Origin: CAMLDH01 sp966250375
GTDB lineage: Bacteria; Pseudomonadota; Gammaproteobacteria; Burkholderiales; Burkholderiaceae_D
Length of the DNA stretch: 36,553 bases
NCBI GenBank assembly: GCA_966250375.1
Contig: CBINHE010000042.1
Location: 1-36,553, forward strand
Reading direction: 5' to 3'
The notes under the pieces were generated by a model. It ran no database searches. It was not told the origin of the DNA and worked only from the letters and a program-made list of their open reading frames with translations. Shown piece by piece: positions 10,883 through 19,355 of the stretch (positions are counted from its first letter, which is position 1; every line of letters starts with the position of its first letter). Position numbers and translations under genes: made by a program.

Positions 10883-12026
10883 TTTTCTGTTTCTCCATCA
10901 TCGCCACGAAGCGATCGAACAAGGGGGCGATATCGTGCGGGCCGGGCGAGGCTTCAGGGTGACCCTGAAAGCAGAACGCAGGTTTGTCGGTGCGTGCAAA
11001 ACCTTGCAGCGAACCGTCGAACAACGAAACGTGAGTGACGCGGCAGTTGGCCGGCAATGAATCCGCATCGACTGCAAAACCATGATTCTGAGAGGTGATC
11101 ATCACCTGCTTGGTGTCGAGATCTTGTACCGGGTGGTTTGCGCCGTGATGGCCGAATTTCATTTTGAGTGTTTTGGCACCGGAGGCCAGCGCCATAATTT
11201 GGTGGCCGAGGCAAATGCCGAAGGTCGGAATGCCGCGCTCGATCAATTCCTTGCTTGCTGCAATCGCGTAATCGCATGGCTCCGGATCGCCGGGACCATT
11301 GGACAGGAAGATGCCGTCCGGGTTGAGCGCCAATGCATCGGCGGCCGATGCTTGCGCCGGCAGCACCGTCACTTTGCAACCGCGCTCGGCCAGCATGCGC
11401 AGGATATTACGTTTGACGCCATAGTCGAATGCAACGACGTGGTGTTTGGGCGCGCTCTGCTGCCCGTAGCCTTTACCCAGCTCCCATTCAGCTTCAGTCC
11501 AGCCGTACACTGCCTTAGTCGATACTACTTTGGCTAGATCCATGCCGGATAGGCCAGGGAAAGACCTGGTCAGTTCCAGCGCCATTTCGATGTTGTCTTC
11601 ACCGACCAGGATGGTGCCGCTTTGTGCACCTTTTTCCCGCAGGATGCGCGTCAGCTTACGGGTATCGATACCGGCGATCGCGACGATGTTTTCAGCTTTT
11701 AGATAATCCGACAGCGTTTGCGTCGAACGGAAATTGGATACCAAAAGCGGCAGGTCTTTGATGATCAATCCCGCTGCATGGATTTTCGGCGCTTCGATAT
11801 CCTCTTGATTAATGCCGGTATTGCCGATATGCGGGTAGGTCAGCGTGACGATTTGGCGGCAATAGCTGGGATCGGTGAGGATTTCCTGATAGCCGGTCAT
11901 CGCGGTGTTGAACACCACTTCACCGGTCGTGTGGCCGGTAGCCCCAATGGAAAAACCTTTGAAAATCGCCCCGTCTGCAAGCGCTAGGATGGCCGGAACT
12001 GTGTGGCCAGAAAAAAATGGCGGCAA
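10875..12026 (-). CDS. carA: Carbamoyl-phosphate synthase small subunit CarA
   Basis: The glutaminase subunit, which hydrolyses glutamine and passes ammonia to CarB. The N-terminal CPSase small-chain domain is followed by a class I glutamine amidotransferase domain. The nucleophile elbow GICLGHQ carries Cys272, and the partner dyad is in GHPEASPGPHD (His356, Glu358). The start is TTG: CAGGAG lies 6 nt upstream of it and no ATG is available before the conserved LALADGAIF. The total of 383 residues is normal. Transcription probably begins at the TATAAT promoter at 12182-12211, leaving a leader of about 150 nt. Confidence 0.97.
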
Positions 12027-12181
12027 GGGTAACTCCTGATGTGGTTACCGCCGCTGCGCTGCGTCAGAACAACCGTTATGATCCCCGCCGTACGTGCGCT
12101 TGGGTTGTCATGAATGGCCTTTTCGGGACGAGATGGAAGAGGGTATGCGCTACGGCGGAATTTAATTGGCTAAACCTAATA

Positions 12182-12211
12182 ATTATAGCGCAAAACACAC
12201 CTCCCAAGCAA
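12182..12211 (-). promoter_or_regulatory. Predicted sigma-70 promoter for carAB
   Basis: A perfect TATAAT (12182-12187) lies 18 bp from TTGCTT (12206-12211, four matches to TTGACA) on the minus strand. The predicted start near 12174 gives a leader of about 150 nt before the carA TTG. No stable terminator-like hairpin stands out in that leader; arginine or pyrimidine control is known for this operon in other bacteria, but I see no ARG box here. Confidence 0.6.
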
Positions 12212-12252
12212 ATGCGCGACTTGCCTGCATTATTTCGCGTTGTTACGATAGT

Positions 12253-12660
12253 TTACAGATCAAGAGCTGCGATGCCGGCTTTTGCAATTTGTACATCCTC
12301 TGACGATTTCACGCCGGAGATGCCGACTGCGCCTAAGCATTGACCGTCGACCATGACTGGGACGCCACCTTCAAGCATACCTTCCAGATTCGGTGCTGTG
12401 ATGAAGGAAAAGCGACCGTTGTTGATCATATCTTCGTAAATTTTGGTTTCACGACGCCCTATTGCTGCAGTTTTAGCTTTCGCCGGCGCGATACTGGCCG
12501 AAATCGGCGCCGCGCCATCCAAGCGTTGCAACCATAACAAGTGGCCGCCGTCATCTACGATTGAAATGGTAACAGCCCAGTTATTCGCTTTTGCTTCCGC
12601 TTCTGCTGCGGCAGCGATTTTCTTGACATCGTCAAGCGTCAAAATTTGCTTGGATTGCAT
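12253..12660 (-). CDS. GlcG/HbpS (DUF336) family protein
   Basis: A 135-residue single-domain protein. The family pattern is complete: a long N-terminal helix (LTLDDVKKIAAAAEAEAKAN), VTISIVDDGGHLLWLQRLDGA, AKAKTAAIGRRET, and the C-terminal GGVPVMVDGQCLGAVGISG. Known relatives include GlcG of glycolate operons and HbpS, which binds haem, but many are stand-alone with no known function. No glycolate or haem gene is adjacent. The frame opens 13 codons earlier, but AGGAGG lies 5 nt before the ATG at 12660, which fixes the start. It reads away from carA and is probably monocistronic. Confidence 0.85.
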   Translation of the reverse strand: MQSKQILTLDDVKKIAAAAEAEAKANNWAVTISIVDDGGHLLWLQRLDGAAPISASIAPAKAKTAAIGRRETKIYEDMINNGRFSFITAPNLEGMLEGGVPVMVDGQCLGAVGISGVKSSEDVQIAKAGIAALDL

Positions 12661-12775
12661 TACGGCCTCCTGTTTGAAGAAGGCGGAATTGTACGACAAT
12701 CATTCACTTGCAATCAAAAACGTTTTTCGCCCTCTCGGATTTGCGCTGCTGCTATCAAGCGGTTGATGGCGTTCG

Positions 12776-13930
12776 TCAGCTTTTTGTCTGCAGCAATATG
12801 AGGTCAACGAGAGGCTTTAGCTCTGTGGATAATTTGTCGATATGCGGCAACACTTGATCGGTCTTGCCTTCCTCTACCCATCGCAGTAAGGTTATCAGAT
12901 TGGGGACAGCGGAATGATTGCCCAATGAGTCACTCGGCAGTGGCAAGCCTGCCTGGAACGCGGCCTCCTCCTCCGCACCCACTACACCGGAAATACCATG
13001 CGTCAAACCAAGCGCGGCACGCCGCTGCGCAATGTCACGCAATGTACTCAATGGAAGCGTGCCTGCGGTGGTATCAACGCCGTATTCCGATAAGGGCACC
13101 ATGCCGCAGCTCGCGATGAATGAGATACCGTCATCTTTGCCCAGGCAGGTATTGGCAATGGCGCCGCACACGCGCTGAGCAAAGGTACGGGCCGAATCGA
13201 AATGGATATTGCCGGTGGCCAGTGTAAATTCCGCCTCGCCCGTCCGAGAGATGCAATCGGTCTGTCGCACAGTGTTCTGCAATAGCTGTCCTATCGCATG
13301 CATGACGTTGCTCGGCGGCGCTTTCGCGCTGATGCTCAAGCCGCTGTGTTTCAAGCCGGTGCTAATATTCAGGATGACGAAATTTTTACCATGTCGTACA
13401 GAATTTGCCAACATCGCTCCTGCTTGCGTCTCAAGCATTTCAGGTGAACTCAGTTGTAAATGCGGGTCGGAATTCGCCTTATGAAGCAGCGCCTCCAAGC
13501 TGCGCTCGAATTCGCATTGTGTGTTTACCAGCTTTGATAAAATATCGAGGCGCGACAGCAATTGTGTGGTGCCGATACCCTTGGCAATCAAGTCGGTCGC
13601 GCCGGCGGCCTTGGCACGTATGCGCTCTTCCTGTTCATCACTACCGGAGACGACGACAACCGGGATATTGCGTATCCGCGCAATTTTTGATGTCCGAATT
13701 CGCTGCAGCAAGCCGTATCCATCCAGCTTCGGCATGGTGAGATCGGTAATCACGACACGAATACTCTGGTCGAGCAGCAGTGTCTCCCAAGCCTGCTCTC
13801 CATCAAGAGCCTCGCGGAATTCGAACATGCCTTCAATATGTTTGATCAGCATGGCGCGCACTATGCGAGAGTCGTCCGCAATCAGGACGCGCGGTTTAAC
13901 GGGAATATCGCTGGATGTATTTTGAAGCAT
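12776..13930 (-). CDS. Response regulator with degenerate GGDEF-like output domain
   Basis: Residues 13-135 are a receiver domain with the acidic pair Asp19/Asp20, phospho-acceptor Asp63 in VITDLTMPKLDGYG, Ser95 in VVVVSGSD and Lys117. After a linker helix, residues 160-320 follow the spacing of a diguanylate cyclase domain, with IGQLLQNTVRQTDCISR leading into the signature site. That site reads GEAEF (231-235) where an active enzyme has GGDEF, so the nucleotide-binding Gly and metal-binding Asp are lost. I infer an enzymatically dead, possibly protein- or c-di-GMP-sensing output. The C-terminal 60 residues are helical and unassigned. No histidine kinase lies beside it, so its partner is unknown. 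Confidence 0.8.
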   Translation of the reverse strand: MLQNTSSDIPVKPRVLIADDSRIVRAMLIKHIEGMFEFREALDGEQAWETLLLDQSIRVVITDLTMPKLDGYGLLQRIRTSKIARIRNIPVVVVSGSDEQEERIRAKAAGATDLIAKGIGTTQLLSRLDILSKLVNTQCEFERSLEALLHKANSDPHLQLSSPEMLETQAGAMLANSVRHGKNFVILNISTGLKHSGLSISAKAPPSNVMHAIGQLLQNTVRQTDCISRTGEAEFTLATGNIHFDSARTFAQRVCGAIANTCLGKDDGISFIASCGMVPLSEYGVDTTAGTLPLSTLRDIAQRRAALGLTHGISGVVGAEEEAAFQAGLPLPSDSLGNHSAVPNLITLLRWVEEGKTDQVLPHIDKLSTELKPLVDLILLQTKS

Positions 13931-14040
13931 GCGAACCGGTCTTTACTTGCGTTATCGGTAGCATACCTGCAAGCAATAATTTTTGACAGCACTACTGGAT
14001 TGACTTACATTCTGAAAGTCATATTGAAGAGATTACCCTG

Positions 14041-14580
14041 ATGACAACTAGACGACTCCCTCGCCGAGTGAAGCTTTTCTCGAACGCGGGCGTGCTTGCC
14101 GCCTTGCTGGGTTTATCCCATTCAGCCTTCAGCGTGGAAACACCAGCGTCGGAACCCAACACCGCCCTTACCAAGCTGCAGAAGTTTACCAATCGGGCAT
14201 CTGAACTGGCATTAAGCGCGATGGGGATGCTCGGCATCCGATATAAATACGGCGGCACCACGCCGGAAAACGGCCTTGATTGCAGCGGGCTGGTTCGTTA
14301 CGTCTTCAAGGAAGCATGGGGCGAAGACTTGCCGCGCACGTCCGAAGAAATTAGCCACCTAGGCCAACATGTCGATCAAAAAGATTTGCAACCCGGCGAT
14401 CTGGTGTTTTACAACACTTTGAAACGCGGGTTTTCTCATGTCGGCATTTATCTGGGCGATAGCAAGTTCATCCATTCGCCTTCCGCCGGCGGTGAAGTCC
14501 GGATTGAGAGCATGGATATCAACTATTGGAAAAAGCGCTTTAACGGCGCTCGTCGCCTCAACGAGCCGGATCAGAATTAA
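14041..14580 (+). CDS. Secreted NlpC/P60 family cysteine peptidase (peptidoglycan hydrolase)
   Basis: A 179-residue protein with an N-terminal export signal (basic RRLPRRVK, hydrophobic AGVLAALLGL, likely cleavage after SAFS). The NlpC/P60 domain spans about residues 52-172. The catalytic triad positions are visible: Cys81 in GLDCSGLVRYVF, His133 in FSHVGIYLGD and His145 in FIHSPS. Such enzymes cut the gamma-D-Glu to diaminopimelate bond of stem peptides in the periplasm. It stands alone on the plus strand, divergent from the response regulator gene and convergent with the patatin gene, and has no lipobox. An AGAG-type ribosome site lies about 10 nt before the ATG. Confidence 0.92.
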   Translation: MTTRRLPRRVKLFSNAGVLAALLGLSHSAFSVETPASEPNTALTKLQKFTNRASELALSAMGMLGIRYKYGGTTPENGLDCSGLVRYVFKEAWGEDLPRTSEEISHLGQHVDQKDLQPGDLVFYNTLKRGFSHVGIYLGDSKFIHSPSAGGEVRIESMDINYWKKRFNGARRLNEPDQN

Positions 14581-14616
14581 TTTCCAAACCCTTGAAGCAA
14601 CCCGATTGCGACGTTA

Positions 14617-15537
14617 TTACTGCTCGCGCCTGGCTTTGAGCTTTCGTTTGATTTCCACAAGTATTTCATTAGCAGCTTGCTCACCCGCCAAAATCGCAAG
14701 GTTGCGGCCGTTGAAATCATTACCTTTCATGGTGCCGAGTTTCGGGTTGATCACAATATCCGCATTCTTCAGTTCTTGGCGATTGATGCTCTGTCCCATG
14801 ATGGCAAAGGTTTGCAGCAGCACATCCAAAGAACTCGATGCGGTTTGCGCATCCGGCTGCGAGGAAATATCGACGGCAATGACGAAATCCGCACCCATCT
14901 CGCGCGCAAAATGTACCGGTACCGGCGACACTAGGCCTCCATCGACATAACGGCGATCGCCAATCTTGACCGGCTGGAAAACACTCGGCACGGCGGAAGA
15001 TGCGCGCACTGCAAGACCAGTATTACCCTGTTGAAATAATATCGGCGCACCACTATTCAGATCGGTCGCCACTGCGCCAAATCGCATTTTCAGCTTTTCA
15101 AGCGGCACGTTATTGACAGTTCGGTTGACGTAATTTTGCAGCGCTTCGCCCTTCAATACGCCGCTCGCTTTGGCAAACAGCGGCACCGACCAATCCGAGA
15201 TCGCAGCTTCATCCATATCGAGCGCCAGCTTGTGCAACGCGTAGCCATTATTGCCTGCTGCATACAATGCGCCAACCAAGCTTCCGGCACTGGTGCCGAC
15301 CACGATATCGGGCATGATGCCTTGAGACTCCAGCACCTTGATAACGCCAATATGTGCAAAGCCGCGTGCGGCACCGCCCCCCAATGCAAGACCGATTTTG
15401 ACCGGGCGTAGCGGCTTGGGCTGCGGCGTAACAACCGGGAGAGTGGGTACTGGAATTGATGAGGCAGTTGTACTGCAACCGGTCAACATGCTCGCTGCTG
15501 AAACAACGCAAATCGACAATAAACGTATAAGGGACAT
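14617..15537 (-). CDS. Patatin-like phospholipase lipoprotein (RssA-like)
   Basis: A 306-residue protein with a lipobox LTGC (Cys21), so it is probably anchored in the membrane facing the periplasm. The patatin domain starts near residue 47 with the oxyanion loop LGGGAARG (52-59). The nucleophile elbow GTSAG follows, with Ser83 (81-85). The catalytic Asp lies in VDGG (Asp199), completing the Ser-Asp dyad. Family members hydrolyse acyl ester bonds of lipids; the substrate of this subgroup is not established. It converges with the NlpC gene and leaves a 36-bp gap with no clear terminator. The start has only a weak ribosome site. Confidence 0.9.
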   Translation of the reverse strand: MSLIRLLSICVVSAASMLTGCSTTASSIPVPTLPVVTPQPKPLRPVKIGLALGGGAARGFAHIGVIKVLESQGIMPDIVVGTSAGSLVGALYAAGNNGYALHKLALDMDEAAISDWSVPLFAKASGVLKGEALQNYVNRTVNNVPLEKLKMRFGAVATDLNSGAPILFQQGNTGLAVRASSAVPSVFQPVKIGDRRYVDGGLVSPVPVHFAREMGADFVIAVDISSQPDAQTASSSLDVLLQTFAIMGQSINRQELKNADIVINPKLGTMKGNDFNGRNLAILAGEQAANEILVEIKRKLKARREQ

Positions 15538-15760
15538 GAGATATTAGAGTTACGGCATCCCGCGATGCCGCATAAAGCGGCGAAATGATATCGTCCTGAT
15601 CATGCTGTGGACGATATTGATTCAGCCTTTAAGTCATTCGAATGCGCCCGATTGATACTCGAACGCTTGTGGCCGCATGAATATGCGAACCGGATTGAAT
15701 TGTAGCTTATGTTGCGGCCAGCAAAATCGGCAATATACCGCAGGAAATCATGCGATCTCA

Positions 15761-16381
15761 TTAACGCTGAAACGCGGATATCCCTCCCCCTTGGAAAGGG
15801 CCAAGCGGACTCTGCTCCTCTTCCAGCTGATGGATGTTGGGTTTACCGCTCCACAGCTTGTAAATGACGGTGTCATTCTTGATCACAACGATTGCGTCAA
15901 ACTGCCAGCCGGATACGTTTACCACGCGCTTGAAATTCAGGAAATCCATCCAGAAATTTCCAACGCGCTGGCGATCCAGATGCTTTTGTTCGATTTCATA
16001 TGCAAAGCAAGACTGCGCCGCCGAGATGCATTCCTGCAAACCGGTGTCGAGAAGACGAATGTCGGGAGTTGATACCGGAATCAGCCTGCGCAGCAAATCT
16101 GCGTGTGCAAGCACCGCAATGTTGGGCGTGCGCTCCGGATCAACACCGAGCGCTTTCAATTCCGTCAAACTGGTTTTTCCAGGGAGGATGCCGGCAAACA
16201 TGGTTTGCGCATCTTCATAACTATGCCATGGCGACCGGCTTTCCTGCTTTGTATTCGGCAGCAGGCCCGCGCACCCTGGCAATATCAACAATATACAAAC
16301 AGAAAAGGCTATATTCAGAGCGAGGGGAATTTTGGCTCCCTTTACTGATCGCTTCCATGAAGGATTGGGCTGAGTGAGCAT
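15761..16381 (-). CDS. Lipoprotein of unknown function
   Basis: A 206-residue protein with a basic N-terminus, a hydrophobic stretch and a lipobox LPGC (Cys37), so it is probably a lipoprotein. After the anchor come SYEDAQTMFAGILPGKTSLTEL and a domain with three further cysteines. The central part (FAYEIEQKHLDRQRVGNFWMDFLNFKRVV followed by GWQFDAIVVIKNDTVIYKLWSG) looks like a folded beta-rich unit, but I do not recognise the family. The last 15 or so codons are encoded by a C-rich repeat-like stretch similar to the one before phoB. The gene lies 54 bp downstream of phoR on the same strand. The 223 bp between it and the patatin gene (15538-15760) show nothing I can assign. Confidence 0.65.
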   Translation of the reverse strand: MLTQPNPSWKRSVKGAKIPLALNIAFSVCILLILPGCAGLLPNTKQESRSPWHSYEDAQTMFAGILPGKTSLTELKALGVDPERTPNIAVLAHADLLRRLIPVSTPDIRLLDTGLQECISAAQSCFAYEIEQKHLDRQRVGNFWMDFLNFKRVVNVSGWQFDAIVVIKNDTVIYKLWSGKPNIHQLEEEQSPLGPFQGGGISAFQR

Positions 16382-16435
16382 TTTCTTTTCATATCTTATG
16401 ATCCTGTAACCAGTGTATCCCTTTTAAAAGTTTAC

Positions 16436-17710
16436 TCAAGGAAACTTTGCAGTAAACGTGCTGCCCTTGTCAGGTTCAGAGTCCACCGTCAGAGTCGCGC
16501 CATGGCGCAACAATACATGCTTGACGATTGCAAGGCCCAAGCCGGTGCCTCGGGTCTCTCTTGATCTGCTTTTGTCGACCCGGTAAAAACGCTCTGTCAG
16601 GCGCACGATGTGTTCAGCGCGAATGCCGATACCAGTGTCTTGCACAGAAAACTGCGGCCCCGACGGCTTCATTTTCCATGCGAGTCTGATTTCGCCATCC
16701 GCTGGCGTGTAGCGCACCGCATTCGATACCAGGTTACTAAACGCACTTCTCAGTTCTTCGGTGCCACCCTTGATGTCGGGGCCATCGATCGTCAGGGAAA
16801 TTTTGTGTTTGCCCCCCGACAATGCATTGGCTTCCCGCAATATCTGGTCCAGCAAACTGTGGATATTGACCCGTTCCGGGCGCAGAGGGTAATCGATCGA
16901 TTCCAGCCGAGTCAGCGTCAACATGTCTTCGACCAGATTTTGCATGCGCTTTCCTTGCTCGTTCATCAGCTTCAAATGCGCCATGCGCGTTTGCTGATCA
17001 AGGTTCGGCTGGTTATAGGCGATTTCAAGAAAGCCGTTGATCACAGTCAGCGGCGTACGCAGCTCATGCGATGCATTGGCGATGAAATCGCGTCGCATCA
17101 TTTCTATTCGTTCTGATTCCGTCGCATCATGCGTGACCAAAATTTGGCGACGGTTTTCAAATGGAATGATTTGCACAATCAGCTTGCGCTCCCGCAGCGA
17201 CAGCGTGAGCGGTTGTTCATAGCGCCCCAGGATGATGTAATCCATGAAATCCGGGTTGCGAATCAGATTGGTAACGCGCATCCCCTTGTCGCGATCATTC
17301 TTCAGCCCCAGGTGTTTTTCAGCGGCAGGATTGCACCATTCCAGAAAAAGCACATCGTCCATGATGACGACCCCATCCGGCAACAAGCTCATCGCTTGCC
17401 TGAAGCGAGCCAGCCACTCGGTCAGTTCGGCGCGATTTTTTTCATCATCGCGACGCAATCTGTAGAGCCGCGCAAAAATATCTGTCCACGCCCCCCACCC
17501 GTCGGGTAATTTGCTGCTGTCGGGGTTGTCGAGCCACCCCCACAAGCGGTAAAGATAAAGTATCTGCACCACGACCAGCAATGCCATTCCCGCGATACCG
17601 AGCAAAAGCCCGATGATGGGCCCAAAGAAAAACCAAAGGATTCCGGATCCGAGAAAAACAAGCGATATACGCAAAGCGGCCGGAATCCAGAACAATAGCT
17701 GTGGATTCAT
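16436..17710 (-). CDS. phoR: Phosphate regulon sensor histidine kinase PhoR
   Basis: The 424-residue inner-membrane kinase phosphorylates PhoB when phosphate is scarce. Two hydrophobic helices lie at about residues 10-30 and 34-55 with almost no periplasmic loop, as in known PhoR proteins, which sense through the Pst complex and PhoU. A charged region and a PAS domain (about 105-195) follow. The phospho-acceptor His215 lies in ASHELRTPLTV. The ATPase lobe has the N box SNLVSNAVRYTP, the G1 box DTGIGI and the G2 box GTGLGLAIVKH. It lies 45 bp after phoB in the pst-pho cluster. No strong ribosome site is visible. Confidence 0.96.
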   Translation of the reverse strand: MNPQLLFWIPAALRISLVFLGSGILWFFFGPIIGLLLGIAGMALLVVVQILYLYRLWGWLDNPDSSKLPDGWGAWTDIFARLYRLRRDDEKNRAELTEWLARFRQAMSLLPDGVVIMDDVLFLEWCNPAAEKHLGLKNDRDKGMRVTNLIRNPDFMDYIILGRYEQPLTLSLRERKLIVQIIPFENRRQILVTHDATESERIEMMRRDFIANASHELRTPLTVINGFLEIAYNQPNLDQQTRMAHLKLMNEQGKRMQNLVEDMLTLTRLESIDYPLRPERVNIHSLLDQILREANALSGGKHKISLTIDGPDIKGGTEELRSAFSNLVSNAVRYTPADGEIRLAWKMKPSGPQFSVQDTGIGIRAEHIVRLTERFYRVDKSRSRETRGTGLGLAIVKHVLLRHGATLTVDSEPDKGSTFTAKFP

Positions 17711-17755
17711 AAAACAGAGAAGTATGGGGCCTCTAACACAATGAGTTAGATGCTC

Positions 17756-18445
17756 CTATTTTTCGGACAGCATGTAGCCTACACTACGAACGGTCTTGAT
17801 AAGCGATTCGGCGTCTTTGAGCGCTTTGCGCAGTCGCAGCACATGAACGTCGACGGTGCGCTCTTCAATGACGACATGGTCGCCCCACACCTTGTCCAGC
17901 AACTGACTGCGCGAGAAAACTCGGTCCGGATGCGCCATAAAGAATTTCAAAAGCTTGAATTCGGCATGGCCGATATCGATTTTCTGGTCATGCAGGCTGA
18001 CGCTGCAACTGGCCGGATCCAGCGTCACCACGCCGACCGTCATCAGCTTTTGTGCGTGCTCGGGTGTTTTTCGCCGTAACAAGGCATTGATGCGCGCCGT
18101 CAGTTCACGCGGCGAAAATGGTTTAGTCACATAGTCGTCGGCACCATTATCGAGGCCGGCGATCTTGTCTTCTTCCATGCTTTTCGCAGTCAGCATGATC
18201 ACGGGCAGTTCATTGAACTGGCGATCCGCGCGAATTCGCGATAACAAGCGCAAGCCGGTCTGATCCGGCAGCATCCAGTCCAGCAGGACCATTTGCGGGG
18301 TGCGCCGCTGGATGAACTCCCATGCTTCAGCAGCATTGTTAGCGACCGATGCATTCCAGCCCGCTTCTTTCAACGTGAAGCTGACCAGCTCAACAATGGA
18401 GGGTTCATCTTCGACAATCAGAATATTGGTTTCGCCTGCGGCCAT
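17756..18445 (-). CDS. phoB: Phosphate regulon response regulator PhoB
   Basis: An OmpR-family activator of the Pho regulon. From the ATG at 18445 it has 229 residues: a receiver domain with Asp56 in LLDWMLPDQTG and Lys in VTKPF, then a winged-helix DNA-binding domain ending in EERTVDVHVLRLRKAL. The frame stays open 43 codons further upstream, but that part is rich in Pro, Thr and Arg and is encoded by a palindromic repeat, so I exclude it. phoB sits between phoU and phoR, and its own product probably controls the cluster through the Pho box before pstS. The ribosome site is weak. Confidence 0.96.
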   Translation of the reverse strand: MAAGETNILIVEDEPSIVELVSFTLKEAGWNASVANNAAEAWEFIQRRTPQMVLLDWMLPDQTGLRLLSRIRADRQFNELPVIMLTAKSMEEDKIAGLDNGADDYVTKPFSPRELTARINALLRRKTPEHAQKLMTVGVVTLDPASCSVSLHDQKIDIGHAEFKLLKFFMAHPDRVFSRSQLLDKVWGDHVVIEERTVDVHVLRLRKALKDAESLIKTVRSVGYMLSEK

Positions 18446-18484
18446 GGCAATCAAATTTAAAGCCGCACAGCGGCTCGTTTCGCG

Positions 18485-18528
18485 CCCCTCCCCCGCTGGC
18501 GGGAAAGGAGTTCGTGTTGGGGTGAGGG
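18485..18528. repeat. REP-like palindromic C/G-rich repeat between phoU and phoB
   Basis: The stretch carries CCCGC-TG-GCGGG with flanking CTCC/GGAG pairs, then TTGGGGTGAGGG. This resembles the dispersed intergenic palindromes common in betaproteobacterial genomes. It lies in the 97-bp phoU-phoB gap and could form an mRNA hairpin that changes phoB expression relative to pst. Confidence 0.5.
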
Positions 18529-18542
18529 AACGGCGATAGCCG

Positions 18543-19250
18543 TCAGGCGTTGTGATCCAATTGCGTGCTCGCATAATCGGTATGGCGAATATCTTTGCCT
18601 TCGACCACGTAGATCACATATTCCGCGATATTTTTCGCATGGTCGCCAATCCGTTCGATTGCCTTCGCGACCCACAAGGTATCGAGTGCCGCCGAGATGG
18701 TGCGCGGATCTTCCATCATGAAGGTGATCGCATTGCGTATGATCGTGCGGAATTCATGATCGATGATCTGGTCTTGCGCAATGAGATGGATCGCCTGATC
18801 CTTGTCCAATCGTGCAAATGCGTCAAGCGCATCGTGCAGCAAATCGCTCGCGCTGTTGGAAATCACACGGATCGTCTCATAGTGATTGAATGTGCCCGTC
18901 ATCCCGCGCTCATGCATGTTTTTCGTGGTGCGCGCGATCTTGGCTGCTTCGTCGCCGATGCGTTCCAGATCGGTGATCACCTTGAGCGAGGCCATGACAG
19001 TACGCAAATCGTTGGCGGCCGGCTGGCGTTTGACGATCAAATGGCTGCAAGTATCGTCCAGTATGACTTCAAGGCGATTGACGTCTTCATCCGCCTTGAT
19101 CACTTGCGTCGCTTGCTCGGCATCGCCGGTTCTAAAGCACGTGATCGCATCGCGGAACTGGTTTTCAACCAGCCCGCCCATCATCAAAACCTTGGAGCGT
19201 ATCGTCTCAAGATCCTGATCAAATTGTTTTGAAGAGTGTTCGCCTGGCAT
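18543..19250 (-). CDS. phoU: Phosphate signalling protein PhoU
   Basis: Dimeric helical protein that links the Pst transporter to PhoR and keeps the Pho regulon off when phosphate is plentiful. The 235 residues form two tandem three-helix PhoU repeats. Each carries the metal-site pattern: DLERIGDEAAKIART at about 110-124 and AIERIGDHAKNIAEYV at about 203-218. AAGGAG lies 7 nt before the ATG and supports the start. It follows pstB after 105 bp, with a hairpin in between. Confidence 0.97.
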   Translation of the reverse strand: MPGEHSSKQFDQDLETIRSKVLMMGGLVENQFRDAITCFRTGDAEQATQVIKADEDVNRLEVILDDTCSHLIVKRQPAANDLRTVMASLKVITDLERIGDEAAKIARTTKNMHERGMTGTFNHYETIRVISNSASDLLHDALDAFARLDKDQAIHLIAQDQIIDHEFRTIIRNAITFMMEDPRTISAALDTLWVAKAIERIGDHAKNIAEYVIYVVEGKDIRHTDYASTQLDHNA

Positions 19251-19277
19251 CAGGTTTCTCCTTGTTTTGTTAGAGAC

Positions 19278-19309
19278 AAAAACGCTGCATCATTCGATGC
19301 ACGGCAGCG
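19278..19309 (-). terminator. Hairpin plus T5 between pstB and phoU, possible partial terminator
   Basis: On the minus strand a CGCTGC/GCAGCG stem, or alternatively TGCATC-GAAT-GATGCA, is followed at once by TTTTTG. It lies about 50 bp after the pstB stop. It could lower phoU-phoB-phoR expression compared with pstSCAB, or stabilise the 3' end of a processed pst transcript. Confidence 0.5.
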
Positions 19310-19355
19310 CCTCACAAAGCCTTGGCGGCCTTCTTTTGTCCTGCAATAATTTTCA

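Noticed and set aside
18446..18574. N-terminal extension of PhoB by 43 residues
   Set aside because: The extension is encoded by the REP-like palindrome, overlaps the phoU end and is unlike any receiver domain start.
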